From: Albibacillus kandeliae
GTDB taxonomy: Bacteria > Pseudomonadota > Alphaproteobacteria > Rhodobacterales > Rhodobacteraceae
Assembly (NCBI RefSeq): GCF_003116585.1
Contig: NZ_QEHM01000014.1
Coordinates: forward strand, 36,045 to 100,044
Reading direction: 5' to 3'
Length of the DNA stretch: 64,000 bases
Part shown: positions 57,128 to 64,000 of the stretch, in pieces
Numbering within the stretch: position 1 is the stretch's first letter
Layout: the number at the start of each line of letters is the position of its first letter
The notes under the pieces: model-generated
Database searches by the model: none
Seen by the model: only the letters and a program-made list of their open reading frames with translations
What the model was told of the DNA's origin: nothing
Program-made: the position numbers and the translations under genes

Positions 57128-58663
57128 TCACTGCGGCGGCGGCGCCGCCTGCATGATCTGCTTGGACATGTCCTCCACCGATGCAGAGAAGCTGGCGATC
57201 CGCGGCGGGAACTGTTCGAACGAGGCGACGAACTGATTCACCAGCGCGAGCGCCGGCCCGATCGCCCAGGACCGGTTCTCCTGCCATTCGTCAAAGCCGC
57301 GCGCCTCGTGGAAACGCTCGAAGGGATCGAGGTCAAGCCGCGTGATCAGCGGCGAGGTCATCGCGTACTGCTCTCCGTTGAACCAGCGGTCCTGATGGGT
57401 GAACAGGAACTTCCATTCGCCAAAGCGCAGCCCATGAAAGGTCGTCTCGGTGAAGAAGAAGAACTCCTGGCGGTTCGAGGGGCCAGACTGCGTGAGGATC
57501 GGGGTCTGGTCGTACCCGTCGAGGTGCACCTTGTAGGATTTCCCTCCGATCTCCGCGCCTTCCAGCAACTGCTGCTTCAGCTCGGGCTCGCCAAGCTGGG
57601 ACATGATCGTCGGGATCCAGTCCTCCATCGACATCAGTTCGCCGGTGGTCGATCCCGCAGCAATCAGCCCGGGCCACTTCGCCATCATCGGCACCTTGAA
57701 GCCACCCTCGTAGCCGCCAACGCCCTTCTCTCCCCGGAACGGCTGGTTGCCGCCATCCGGCCAGGAATTGGAGGCCGCGCCGTTGTCGGTCGAGAACATC
57801 ACCATCGTGTTGTCCGCAACGCCCAGCGAGTCGAGCAGATCGAGCAGTTCTCCGACGTCGTCGTCCATCTCCACCATGCCGTCGGCATAGATGCTGCCGG
57901 TTCCGGTGATGCCGTTGTAGTGATCGTCAAGGTTCGTGCGATAGTGCATCCGGGTCGTGTTGTGCCAGACGAAGAAGGGTTCACCCGCCTCGACGGCGTC
58001 GGTGATAAAGCGCTTGCTCTGCTCCAGCACGTCCTGGTCGAGGTGCTTCTGAACCTCCTGACCGAAGGGACCGAGATCCTCGATCTCCTGCCCGCCGTCC
58101 GCAGTCGCAAAGCTGTGGATGATGCCACGCTGCGCGAGGCCCGCATCTTCGAAGGCCGGGGCGGGGTAGTCGGGCTGTTCGATGTATTCACCGGCGTTCA
58201 GGTGGTAGACGATCCCAAAGAACTCGTCGAAGCCGTGATTGGTCGGCAGATGCTCGTCCCGATCGCCGAGGTGGTTCTTGCCGAACTGCCCCGTGCGATA
58301 GCCCAGCGGTTTCAGCATCTCGGCAAGGGTCGGGTCCTCGGTGGAAAGCCCCTGCGGCGCACCGGGCAGGCCCACGGTCGAAAGCCCCACGCGCAGCGGA
58401 TACTGGCCCGTGATGAAGGCCGCGCGACCGGCGGTGCAGGAGGCCTGCGCGTAGTGATCCATGAACAGCATGCCTTCGTCGGCGATCCTGTCGATGTTCG
58501 GCGTCTCGCAGCACATCATGCCACGGTGATAGGCGGAAATGTTCCACATCCCGACGTCGTCGCCCCAGATTACCAGGATGTTCGGACGTGCGGCATCTTG
58601 TGCGAGCAGCGGGGGTGCCAAACACGCGAGCGAGGCAATGGCCCCCAAGAAAAGCCTAGTCAT
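57128..58663 (-). CDS. arylsulfatase, intact copy
   Basis: A 511-residue exported sulfatase that cleaves sulfate esters. Signal peptide MTRLFLGAIASLACLAPPLLAQ. Metal-binding RPNILVIWGDDVG (Asp35, Asp36) and the maturation motif Cys76-Thr-Ala-Gly-Arg80 (SCTAGRAAFITGQYPLR) are intact. The Cys would be converted to formylglycine by a sulfatase-modifying enzyme not seen here. STDNGAASN carries the later metal ligands. The C-terminus ends PPPQ. It lies beside a nearly identical pseudogene 8.2 kb away and near a porin and two amidohydrolases. Confidence 0.94.
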   Translation of the reverse strand: MTRLFLGAIASLACLAPPLLAQDAARPNILVIWGDDVGMWNISAYHRGMMCCETPNIDRIADEGMLFMDHYAQASCTAGRAAFITGQYPLRVGLSTVGLPGAPQGLSTEDPTLAEMLKPLGYRTGQFGKNHLGDRDEHLPTNHGFDEFFGIVYHLNAGEYIEQPDYPAPAFEDAGLAQRGIIHSFATADGGQEIEDLGPFGQEVQKHLDQDVLEQSKRFITDAVEAGEPFFVWHNTTRMHYRTNLDDHYNGITGTGSIYADGMVEMDDDVGELLDLLDSLGVADNTMVMFSTDNGAASNSWPDGGNQPFRGEKGVGGYEGGFKVPMMAKWPGLIAAGSTTGELMSMEDWIPTIMSQLGEPELKQQLLEGAEIGGKSYKVHLDGYDQTPILTQSGPSNRQEFFFFTETTFHGLRFGEWKFLFTHQDRWFNGEQYAMTSPLITRLDLDPFERFHEARGFDEWQENRSWAIGPALALVNQFVASFEQFPPRIASFSASVEDMSKQIMQAAPPPQ

Positions 58664-58819
58664 TTGAGAATCCTCGAATAAAGCAACCGAAAGTTTAGTA
58701 TGTTTATGCTCTCACACTTTCCTGACGTTTCAAGACAATCTTTTGAGACTGCGTGTACCCCGTCTGGGTCTGGCCGCGACTCTCGTTCCCTATGTCAGAC
58801 GTAAAGCGCAGCGGCCGGG

Positions 58820-59042
58820 CACATCGTTACGGCATTGGCAAAAATGCCTGCGACGAGATAGCCAGTGCTATCAAATGACCGTATTGGTCTCCTACCGACC
58901 TCCGCTGCGCCTTGCCTGGGCGTCGGCATCGCGGACTTTCGTATGGGAAGACATGCCAGTCTCGGGTAATCTTGCGTTCTTGCGACCTCCGGTTCGGATT
59001 TGCATATGGCCACTTATGCAACTCCGATCATCCGGTTCGGCG
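58820..59042. other. intergenic, nothing recognised
   Basis: Beyond the homology limit of repeat copy 2 no gene is supported. Short frames on both strands lack a convincing ribosome site. Confidence 0.4.
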
Positions 59043-59246
59043 TCAGTCATCGCCGAAGTATGACCAGAGGAGCACTATGTAGCCCCCGATTATCAGCGAA
59101 AGCCCAATGGGAAAAAGCAAGGTGTGGGGAGTTGTTGCACCGGCCAGATAATCGGTGCCGAAAGCGTAGCGCTCGAAAATTAGTAGTATGGTTCCAAGTG
59201 TGACGGCGCAGATGCCGATCCGGAACTTGACATTAGGGCTCCGCAT
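59043..59246 (-). CDS. small two-helix membrane protein, unknown
   Basis: A 67-residue product beginning MRSPNVKFRIG, with two hydrophobic segments (FRIGICAVTLGTILLIFERYA and PIGLSLIIGGYIVLLWSYF) separated by a short polar loop. GGAGG lies 6 bases upstream of the ATG. No family is recognised. It is the last of four small frames on this strand in the AT-richer zone beside the prophage. Confidence 0.6.
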   Translation of the reverse strand: MRSPNVKFRIGICAVTLGTILLIFERYAFGTDYLAGATTPHTLLFPIGLSLIIGGYIVLLWSYFGDD

Positions 59247-59317
59247 ATGGCGCCTCCAGTTTGGTCTCGTGTGGCGTGGAAGACTGCCGAGCCCTAGATG
59301 CCGTTCAACTGGGGCTC

Positions 59318-59407
59318 TCAGAAGGCATAAATCATCGTGTGCCGTAGCAACACGTACGCCAGGGCCAGACCTAGCCCCAGAAGCATGCAGATCAAGTATA
59401 GCCGCAT
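59318..59407 (-). CDS. 29-residue hydrophobic peptide gene, unknown
   Basis: ATG at 59407 opens a 29-residue frame with one transmembrane-like stretch (LGLGLALAYVLLRHTM) and a GGGGGG run about 5 bases upstream. It lies 71 bases ahead of the two-helix membrane protein gene. It is too short to be certain. The combination of ribosome site and one hydrophobic helix is the only support. Confidence 0.4.
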   Translation of the reverse strand: MRLYLICMLLGLGLALAYVLLRHTMIYAF

Positions 59408-59496
59408 AGCTGCCCCCCGTGATTATGGGCTCCCGTATTGTGCGCGCCTTTCCTCGCACGGCTACTACTTTCGATCAAGCTTGCCCGCCGGTGAGA

Positions 59497-59718
59497 TCAC
59501 GCCACCCACTTACGCGGCATCTCAGCACACAAGAGGTTGGCGACAGGATGGATGCGATCGGCCGGGTACCAGTTCACCCAGCCCTCCACTTCCACTTTGA
59601 AGATCACATCGTTGTTCCGGAACTTTGGGCCCGCGACGATCTTGCCAATCTCGGGCTGGCTCATCGGAAAGAGCCTACCCTGGACGCGAGTTCCGACCCC
59701 TAGATGACTGGGTGGCAT
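59497..59718 (-). CDS. small soluble protein, unknown
   Basis: A 73-residue frame (MPPSHLGVGTRVQGRLFPMS...) with AAGGGGG about 5 bases upstream of the ATG. The middle, NNDVIFKVEVEGWVNWYPADRI, looks like a compact all-beta unit with a Trp/Tyr-rich core. No transmembrane segment. No family recognised. Confidence 0.5.
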   Translation of the reverse strand: MPPSHLGVGTRVQGRLFPMSQPEIGKIVAGPKFRNNDVIFKVEVEGWVNWYPADRIHPVANLLCAEMPRKWVA

Positions 59719-59807
59719 CGCTGCCCCCTTCACAGCGCTCTATCTCAACTTCGTCATACACTCGATCTGCTTCGGAATTGCATCAACCGCGAGGAACCCC
59801 TAGTTTT

Positions 59808-60014
59808 CTAGATACCTGCCTTGTTCACCCTCTGCTGTATGATTTCGAAGTCACGGCGCATGGTTTCGACCCTCGCTCCAGTTACGAATGGTCGGTCGGT
59901 TTCACTACGTGGGCCAAAGGTACGCTCGGGGGCCGAAGAACGCGGCCCGCTTTTTGCGACAACCAGTCGTCGCCTCCAAGGCATCGGGCCTTCGCTCATT
60001 ACGTCGCGCACCAT
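59808..60014 (-). CDS. small basic protein, unknown
   Basis: A 68-residue basic frame (MVRDVMSEGPMPWRRRLVV...) whose ATG is preceded by AAGGAGG with 6 bases between, the best ribosome site in this part of the window. Eleven or more Arg residues and a C-terminal helix-like FEIIQQRVNKAGI suggest a nucleic-acid or protein-binding role, but nothing is recognised. Confidence 0.5.
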   Translation of the reverse strand: MVRDVMSEGPMPWRRRLVVAKSGPRSSAPERTFGPRSETDRPFVTGARVETMRRDFEIIQQRVNKAGI

Positions 60015-61206
60015 GGAATGCCTCCTTGCTAAACTTCGGGGATTTGACGTCGTTCCACGTTGTCCCTTCGATCACTTCGACGGCAAATGTGGCAATGGTC
60101 ACACACAAGACTTAGCGCATTGATGTAAAGGGGCCAATAGGATCATAGTTTCATTGCAAGAGAGAAACTGCCACCCGAACATGGTAAATACAGGGAACAT
60201 GGTGTCCGGGAGGCAGCTCAGTGGGCTGCCCGCAATGGTTCCCACATGGACTGGCCCTCGCGGGAGGAGCCAGACACGAGCAGCCTATAACCCTTCAGAC
60301 CTTGAACAAGAGTCACAGGAATGGAGTCTACAAAGCAGCGAACTTCTGCCGAGGAAGGCCTCTAGCTCCAAACCAAGTTAGCAGCTTGAGATACTTGTAT
60401 CGTGCTTCAATCGAGGGAAAAAGCCGCCCGGTTCTCGTGCTTGCAGGGTTGATCGCCGGACGGCAGTTCCAGGGTCGATCGGATAGGGGACCCATTTGCC
60501 TGATCCTCGGGGGAGTCTCAGGCCTCTTGATCGTAGGCGGGTCATCGAGAACGAACAAGGAAAGTTCCGGCACCTCACGCGATGGAGCAACTTTCTGCCG
60601 CTATGGAAGCGCCCTGGAGGTAACGCTCTTACGGTTGGCCAGGCCAGCGCTGAACTGCGCGCTGGCTAAAAAGAGTCCGTAAGACCAGCAACTTTTAGCT
60701 CACGAAGCTGAACGTGTTTAGAGTTCTAGGAATCGAAATGGACAGGACCTAGCAAATTGGTATCTTTCAGGATCGCGAGAGGCGTTCCAGGTATGAAGTT
60801 CCACGTTGACTAAGGCGTGAACCGTTTTCCATTCACGCAGCTTTTCTAGAATAACTCCTTTCATATTCACATTTTCTGGAACTAACTGTCGCAAGGCCCC
60901 CGGATTGCCGTCATCCCAAAATGTGCTAGTCCGGGGGCCTTCTCTCCTGAAATGAACTAACTGCTACAGATACTCAAGTTTCACAGTCGACTTTTCAACT
61001 CCCGCGAACAGAACAACGAGTCGTTACATTCCAAGATGGCAAACCACAAGGCTTTTACGCATTCTTAACTTTTGAAGTTGCTGCGAAACTAAGAATCAAG
61101 GTTTCGTGGCGCAAGTTCTGTCTGATTGAGACGTTTGTTGTTCCAGACACCCGGCAGACCGATTTGATGCTTAACTATTGCGCAGGAACATATTTGCCGT
61201 GACCTG
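60015..61206. other. 1.2-kb gene-poor, lower-GC region at the prophage edge
   Basis: No gene is supported on either strand. Frames such as 60221-60682 (+) lack a ribosome site and normal codon use. Structures seen: GCCAGCGC/GCGCTGGC hairpin (60643-60650 with 60659-60666), and the GC-rich hairpin at 60893-60941 flanked by GAACTAACTG repeats. The region may hold the left attachment site of the prophage or decayed genes. Confidence 0.5.
60893..60941 (+). terminator. GC-rich hairpin flanked by 10-base direct repeats
   Basis: AAGGCCCCCGGA (60893-60904) and TCCGGGGGCCTT (60930-60941) form a perfect 12-base stem with a 25-base loop and then CTCTCCT. GAACTAACTG stands on both sides (60879-60888 and 60954-60963). 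It may be a terminator of an unrecognised small RNA, or a small insertion with target-like repeats. Confidence 0.5.
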
Positions 61207-61647
61207 TTACTGATCAGATCGACGCCCGTCGCCTGAGCCGACAGGTGACGCACCAGTTCCGGCACGTTGCCGGCGCCTCGCCCTCAACCATGTCGATCCC
61301 AAGTCTAGAGGTTGGGGGCGGGTCACTGCCAACCTTACCAGCTGCCCCGGCCACCTGACCGGACTGTCGAGCACAACTGCGATCACGAGTGCCAGCACGA
61401 GCCAAGGCGGTGCCTCGTTGGTTACCACCCTCTCGATCCGCTCGGCCCGCACCTGCCGTGCTGCACTCTCCTGGCGCACGGGCCCGCTGACGCGGCTCGC
61501 GATCTGACGGCTGTCGCGGTGCACCCCTTGCACGTTCTCCGCCCCGGCCTGGACGTTGGCGGCCAGGTTAGGGCCCGCCCCGAGGCGGACCGGAAGTTTG
61601 CCGCACCCTGGGAGCGCCAGGAGCAACGCGACGGCGACAAGGCGCAT
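61207..61647 (-). CDS. spanin-like phage lipoprotein
   Basis: A 146-residue product. MRLVAVALLLALPGC is a lipoprotein signal with lipobox LPGC. After a short charged region with Val-Gln-Gly repeats (NVQAGAENVQGVHRDSRQ), one transmembrane helix follows (APPWLVLALVIAVVLDSP). This order matches the two-membrane spanin2-like proteins of rhodobacterial phages. The last 35 residues after the helix are basic and Ser/Gly-rich and are not usual. Start overlaps the endolysin stop by one base (TGATG). Confidence 0.7.
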   Translation of the reverse strand: MRLVAVALLLALPGCGKLPVRLGAGPNLAANVQAGAENVQGVHRDSRQIASRVSGPVRQESAARQVRAERIERVVTNEAPPWLVLALVIAVVLDSPVRWPGQLVRLAVTRPQPLDLGSTWLRARRRQRAGTGASPVGSGDGRRSDQ

Positions 61648-62393
61648 CAACCTGGCAGCCCGGAGAGGCACAGGGCGCGTTCGCGTTCGCGGCGCAGGGT
61701 GAGGCCACGGACGGGCTGAAGGCTGCCCCCTGCCCCGACCCGCGCCTTGTTCCAGAGCCGCAAAGCGTCACAGGCACCGCGAAGATCTCCGACGGCGGCC
61801 CGGCGTGCCATACTGGAGCCGCAGAAGGCCCCGACGCCGATGTTGTAGCTTGCCGAGACGAACGCCGCCTGCATGGCCACGGGCAGCCGTTCGGGCAGAC
61901 AGGTCGCGATCCCGGCTGCAAAGGCGCGCACGCGCGCCTCCAGCTTGCGATCACACTCGGCCGACGAAGCCACGTCGCCGGGGCCGACCTCGAGGGTCTC
62001 CCCGTCACAGATGGTCCAGACGCCGACGATGTCCTGGTAGGCCACGAGGCTGCGCCCCTCCGAGCGCTGGATCTCAGGCACCGCCAGGGCCAGCACCGCG
62101 ACCAGTCCGGCCCCGGTGAGGCTTGCCACCGTGCGCCGGCTCACGGCGCCGCTCTCATCCTCGAGGAAGCTCTGCGCCCGGGCGAGCCCGCCCTGCACCA
62201 CCAGCCGCGCTGGAATGGCGAGGAGATTGATGATCGCAGAGGCCGCGGCGAACCAGACCGGGTTCCAGCCGAGCTGCTCGGCCGAGACGAGGCCGAGGAA
62301 GGCCGCGAAGGCCGAGATCGCCGCCGCCAGCAGCATCAGGCGGACAGACCAGGCGCCGCCGAGGATGACTTTCCAGTTTGCAAGTAGGGTCAT
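61647..62393 (-). CDS. phage endolysin fused to a holin-like membrane domain
   Basis: A 248-residue protein. Residues about 1-75 (MTLLANWKVILGGAWSVRLML...ARLVVQGG) are a DUF7940-like, two-helix holin-type domain. From about residue 90 a signal-arrest-like helix (TVASLTGAGLVAVLALAVPE) leads into a T4/P21-type lysozyme with the Glu-8-Asp-5-Thr triad in SEGRSLVAYQDIVGVWT. In related prophages the two parts are separate genes. An in-frame GTG with GAGG upstream (SRRTVASL) could still start a free endolysin. GGAG lies upstream of the ATG. Confidence 0.85.
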   Translation of the reverse strand: MTLLANWKVILGGAWSVRLMLLAAAISAFAAFLGLVSAEQLGWNPVWFAAASAIINLLAIPARLVVQGGLARAQSFLEDESGAVSRRTVASLTGAGLVAVLALAVPEIQRSEGRSLVAYQDIVGVWTICDGETLEVGPGDVASSAECDRKLEARVRAFAAGIATCLPERLPVAMQAAFVSASYNIGVGAFCGSSMARRAAVGDLRGACDALRLWNKARVGAGGSLQPVRGLTLRRERERALCLSGLPG

Positions 62394-62412
62394 GTCAGGT
62401 CTCCAAACGAAG

Positions 62413-62435
62413 ACGCCCCGCACAAGGCGGGGCGT
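62413..62435 (-). terminator. hairpin between holin and endolysin genes
   Basis: ACGCCCCGC (62413-62421) and GCGGGGCGT (62427-62435) form a perfect 9-base stem over ACAAG, followed on the minus strand by CTTCGTTTGG. It lies just upstream of the endolysin ribosome site, so it could attenuate or separate endolysin expression from the holin. Confidence 0.6.
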
Positions 62436-62460
62436 TGGTTGCGGGGAATTGAGGATCAGC

Positions 62461-62715
62461 TCAGTCGAGGTCCGCCTCGAACCGGGCGCGATCAAGCGCC
62501 AGGCGGTCGCGGGCGATCCGCTGCATCGCACGCTTGTGCCACCAGCTGAGGATCAGACCGCCGATACTCACCACGATGCCGACGATCGCGACGGCACTCT
62601 GCGAGCCGAGCCAGGCGAGAAGCGAGACCGCCGAGCCGCCGTAGACGCCGGCGCTTGAGACCGCGCCGAGCGCCTTTGGGCCCACCGTCTGTTCCAGGTG
62701 CTCGAGGACCGCCAT
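62461..62715 (-). CDS. phage holin
   Basis: An 84-residue membrane protein (MAVLEHLEQTVGPKALGAVSSAGVYGGS...) with two hydrophobic segments (SAVSLLAWLGSQSAVAIVGIVVSIGGLILSW region) and a charged C-terminal helix (HKRAMQRIARDRLALDRARFEADLD). GPKAL, GAGVYGGS-like, and the basic tail match holins found before lysozyme genes in rhodobacterial prophages. It makes the inner-membrane lesion that triggers lysis. Overlaps the next upstream gene by one base. Confidence 0.82.
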   Translation of the reverse strand: MAVLEHLEQTVGPKALGAVSSAGVYGGSAVSLLAWLGSQSAVAIVGIVVSIGGLILSWWHKRAMQRIARDRLALDRARFEADLD

Positions 62716-63134
62716 CAGGCACCCTCCTGCGCCGCAAACGCCGCCTCGAAGGCCGCGACCACGTCGAAGCCGCCGAGGTCCTCCATCGCCGCGACCTGGT
62801 TGCAGACCGCGCGCTCGGCATTGAAGCAGGCCTGCACGTGCCGGGCGACGGCCGCCGCGCAGGCCTCGACCTGCGCCTGCGCCAGGTCCTGCCAGCCATT
62901 GGCGAACTTCCAGGCGACCGGCGCGCTTACCATGCCGTCCTGCAGGCTGGTGACGGCCGCCGTGAGCTTGGCCACCGTGCGCTCGTCGGTCGGCAGCTCG
63001 GTGCCGTCGCCGAGGGTGATCCCGCCGGTCTCGCGCGCCCAGCGGATCGCGGCGAGCTCGGCGAGGAGCGCGGCGCGTCCCGTCGCCGCCTTGGCCTCGG
63101 CCGTGATCACCTGCGTAAAGTCGATGTTGCTCAT
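62715..63134 (-). CDS. phage DUF4376-domain protein
   Basis: A 139-residue protein matching DUF4376 by its ITAEAKAATGRAALLAELAAIRWARETGGI start and the DERTVAKLTAAVTSLQDG segment. Such proteins lie next to phage tail-fibre genes, often with assembly roles. The C-terminal 50 residues are Ala/Val-rich helices with several Cys. Its start overlaps the upstream gene by 4 bases. Confidence 0.75.
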   Translation of the reverse strand: MSNIDFTQVITAEAKAATGRAALLAELAAIRWARETGGITLGDGTELPTDERTVAKLTAAVTSLQDGMVSAPVAWKFANGWQDLAQAQVEACAAAVARHVQACFNAERAVCNQVAAMEDLGGFDVVAAFEAAFAAQEGA

Positions 63135-63457
63135 GCGTCAGACTCCGGCTCCGGGCTGGGATTGCTGTGGGGCGGCAGGGCCACCGGCCCGTCTCCGGTG
63201 ATCAAGAGCGGCGCCGGGAAGCGGGTTTCTTCCGGGGCTTCTGCCCCATGCGGCAGGATCAGCGTGAGGTGCAGCGCGCCGGCGATGCGCTCCACGTCCG
63301 AGGCGAGCCAGGCGCAGGCCACGGCCGAGTTCGGCAAGGTCGCGCCTTCGGCCAGGCCGGAGAAGTCGAAGACCTCGCCGTTGATCGTGAGCGCATCGCC
63401 GGCGACGGAGAGAGCAAGCTCCGCGTCGTGGCGCATCGGGGTGAACGAGATGTGCAA
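63131..63457 (-). CDS. small phage protein, unknown
   Basis: A 108-residue protein (MHISFTPMRHDAELALSVAGDALTINGEVFDFSGLAEGATL...). The alternating strands suggest an all-beta fold and the C-terminus is Pro/Ser/Glu-rich (PPHSNPSPEPESDA). It sits between a tail-fibre gene and a DUF4376 gene, so a tail or host-recognition accessory role is likely. ATCCTCC on the plus strand at 63464-63470 gives a GGAGGAT ribosome site. Confidence 0.7.
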   Translation of the reverse strand: MHISFTPMRHDAELALSVAGDALTINGEVFDFSGLAEGATLPNSAVACAWLASDVERIAGALHLTLILPHGAEAPEETRFPAPLLITGDGPVALPPHSNPSPEPESDA

Positions 63458-63469
63458 GGCAGATCCTCC

Positions 63470-64000
63470 TTAGAACCAGCGGCCGATGGCCGTTAGGTTC
63501 GCATCAATGGTCATATCGATATTGCTTGCCGAACCCCGGAACGCCTGGACCGCCGTCACGGAGGTGGTGCCAGGAGCTCCGCAGCGCACGTAGTTGGCGC
63601 GTCCGGTATGATCGGCGGAGTTGGTGGTCTCGGCGATGCCGCTGACCACCGGGTTGGCAATGAAGACCGCCGGGAACGTCCAGCCGATTGGCGCGCTTCG
63701 ATAGGGGTCGGCGAAGGTGCCGGCACCTGCCGACAGGATGGAGCCCAGGTTCAGGCGCTGCCAGCAGAGCTGAGTTCCATCGGCAAAGCGGACGTAGTCG
63801 CCATTCGCATTGGTGCCGCGCTCGATGATCGCGCCCGCGCCCCCGTTGACCGCCGTTCCCGCCCAGGTCGAGGCCAGCACCGTGGTGAACTTCCCGGCCG
63901 CCGGCGTGGTGAGCCCGATGGTGGTGTCGTTCAGCGTCCCGCCGACCACCGTGCTGTTGGCTTCGAGGAAGGCGGCGAAGGCGAGGAACTCGTCGCGGTA
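63470..64000 (-). CDS. phage tail-fibre-like protein, 5' partial
   Basis: The C-terminal part of a tail-fibre or tail-tip protein. The frame is open to the window edge (YRDEFLAFAAFLEANSTVVGG continues before the GTG at 63949), so the gene begins to the right. The visible part has the NTTIG-like repeat TLNDTTIGLTTPAAGKFTTV and a Gly/Ala/Thr-rich beta region (NANGDYVRFADGTQLCW), typical of fibre shafts and receptor-binding tips. Confidence 0.8.
   Translation of the reverse strand, partial: YRDEFLAFAAFLEANSTVVGGTLNDTTIGLTTPAAGKFTTVLASTWAGTAVNGGAGAIIERGTNANGDYVRFADGTQLCWQRLNLGSILSAGAGTFADPYRSAPIGWTFPAVFIANPVVSGIAETTNSADHTGRANYVRCGAPGTTSVTAVQAFRGSASNIDMTIDANLTAIGRWF

Larger units (their letters stand above)
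57076..58819. repeat. direct repeat copy 2 (sulfatase block)
   Basis: Second copy of the 1,744-base block at 48849-50592, in the same orientation and exactly 8,227 bases downstream. It holds the intact sulfatase and a matching terminator. Confidence 0.9.
61207..64000 (-). mobile_element. prophage, one end (lysis module and tail-fibre end)
   Basis: Six minus-strand genes in the order tail-fibre end, small unknown, DUF4376 protein, holin, holin-like/endolysin fusion and spanin-like lipoprotein make a phage lysis and tail-tip module. Gaps are 0-70 bases. It continues beyond the right edge. The left boundary is not defined, because no integrase or duplicated attachment site is visible. Confidence 0.85.

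Noticed and set aside
58795..59021. Short minus-strand frames just past repeat copy 2
   Set aside because: Only TTG starts with no proper ribosome site and no homology by eye.
60221..60682. 153-codon plus-strand frame in the gene-poor region
   Set aside because: Low-complexity composition, no ribosome site, and no related domain.

Overview
The window is GC-rich and gene-dense. Its content points to an alphaproteobacterium of the Rhodobacterales (roseobacter type): a PotF-like polyamine-binding protein, a yybP-ykoY/mntP unit, a MerR-controlled beta-oxidation operon, several acyl-CoA ligases, and short TGAGTATTT-type inverted repeats between genes. Genus and species cannot be set from the sequence alone. 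No rRNA gene, tRNA gene or CRISPR array was recognised.

Layout. 1-3.4 kb (+): the end of a polyamine-type binding protein, a terminator, then a serine hydrolase and an amidase that overlap. 3.5-9.8 kb: xseA and purD (divergent), a beta-propeller-type secreted protein coupled to a 2Fe-2S ferredoxin, a peptidoglycan-binding lipoprotein-like protein, a Crp-family regulator, and a small membrane protein behind a perfect CRP-type palindrome. 9.8-16.1 kb (-): a run rpiA, gor, hflK, hflC, DUF2065, degP, combining pentose phosphate, redox and membrane protein quality control. 16.4-25.6 kb (-): a fatty acid oxidation cluster (two MerR regulators, two acyl-CoA dehydrogenases, a 70-residue unknown, GST, thiolase, cupin, FadJ) with TTGACGT-type operators near the regulators. 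25.7-32.1 kb (+): two hotdog thioesterases, a MATE exporter, an acyl-CoA synthetase, nitroreductase, dtd and glycerate kinase, several overlapping by a few bases. 32.1-39.2 kb (+): a CocE/NonD hydrolase followed by a complete family-5 peptide-type ABC importer. 39.4-48.6 kb: a sulfotransferase-like protein, an alkaline-phosphatase superfamily protein, an MHYT histidine kinase, a manganese riboswitch with mntP, an alpha/beta hydrolase, an acyl-CoA synthetase and an ABC exporter.

48.8-58.8 kb is the most unusual chromosomal part. A 1,744-base block carrying an arylsulfatase gene, its terminator and its upstream region occurs twice in direct orientation, exactly 8,227 bases apart. The first copy has a Tyr45-to-stop change and is called a pseudogene. 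The second is intact. Between them lie two exported amidohydrolases, an OprB-like porin and a divergent AraC regulator, which together suggest an uptake and degradation module for an unknown, possibly sulfated, substrate.

58.8-61.2 kb is lower in GC and gene-poor. It holds four small minus-strand reading frames, most with strong ribosome binding sites, and a GC-rich hairpin. 61.2-64.0 kb is one end of a prophage read leftwards: tail-fibre end, two small structural or assembly proteins, a holin, a holin-like/endolysin fusion, and a spanin-like lipoprotein. The prophage continues past the right edge.
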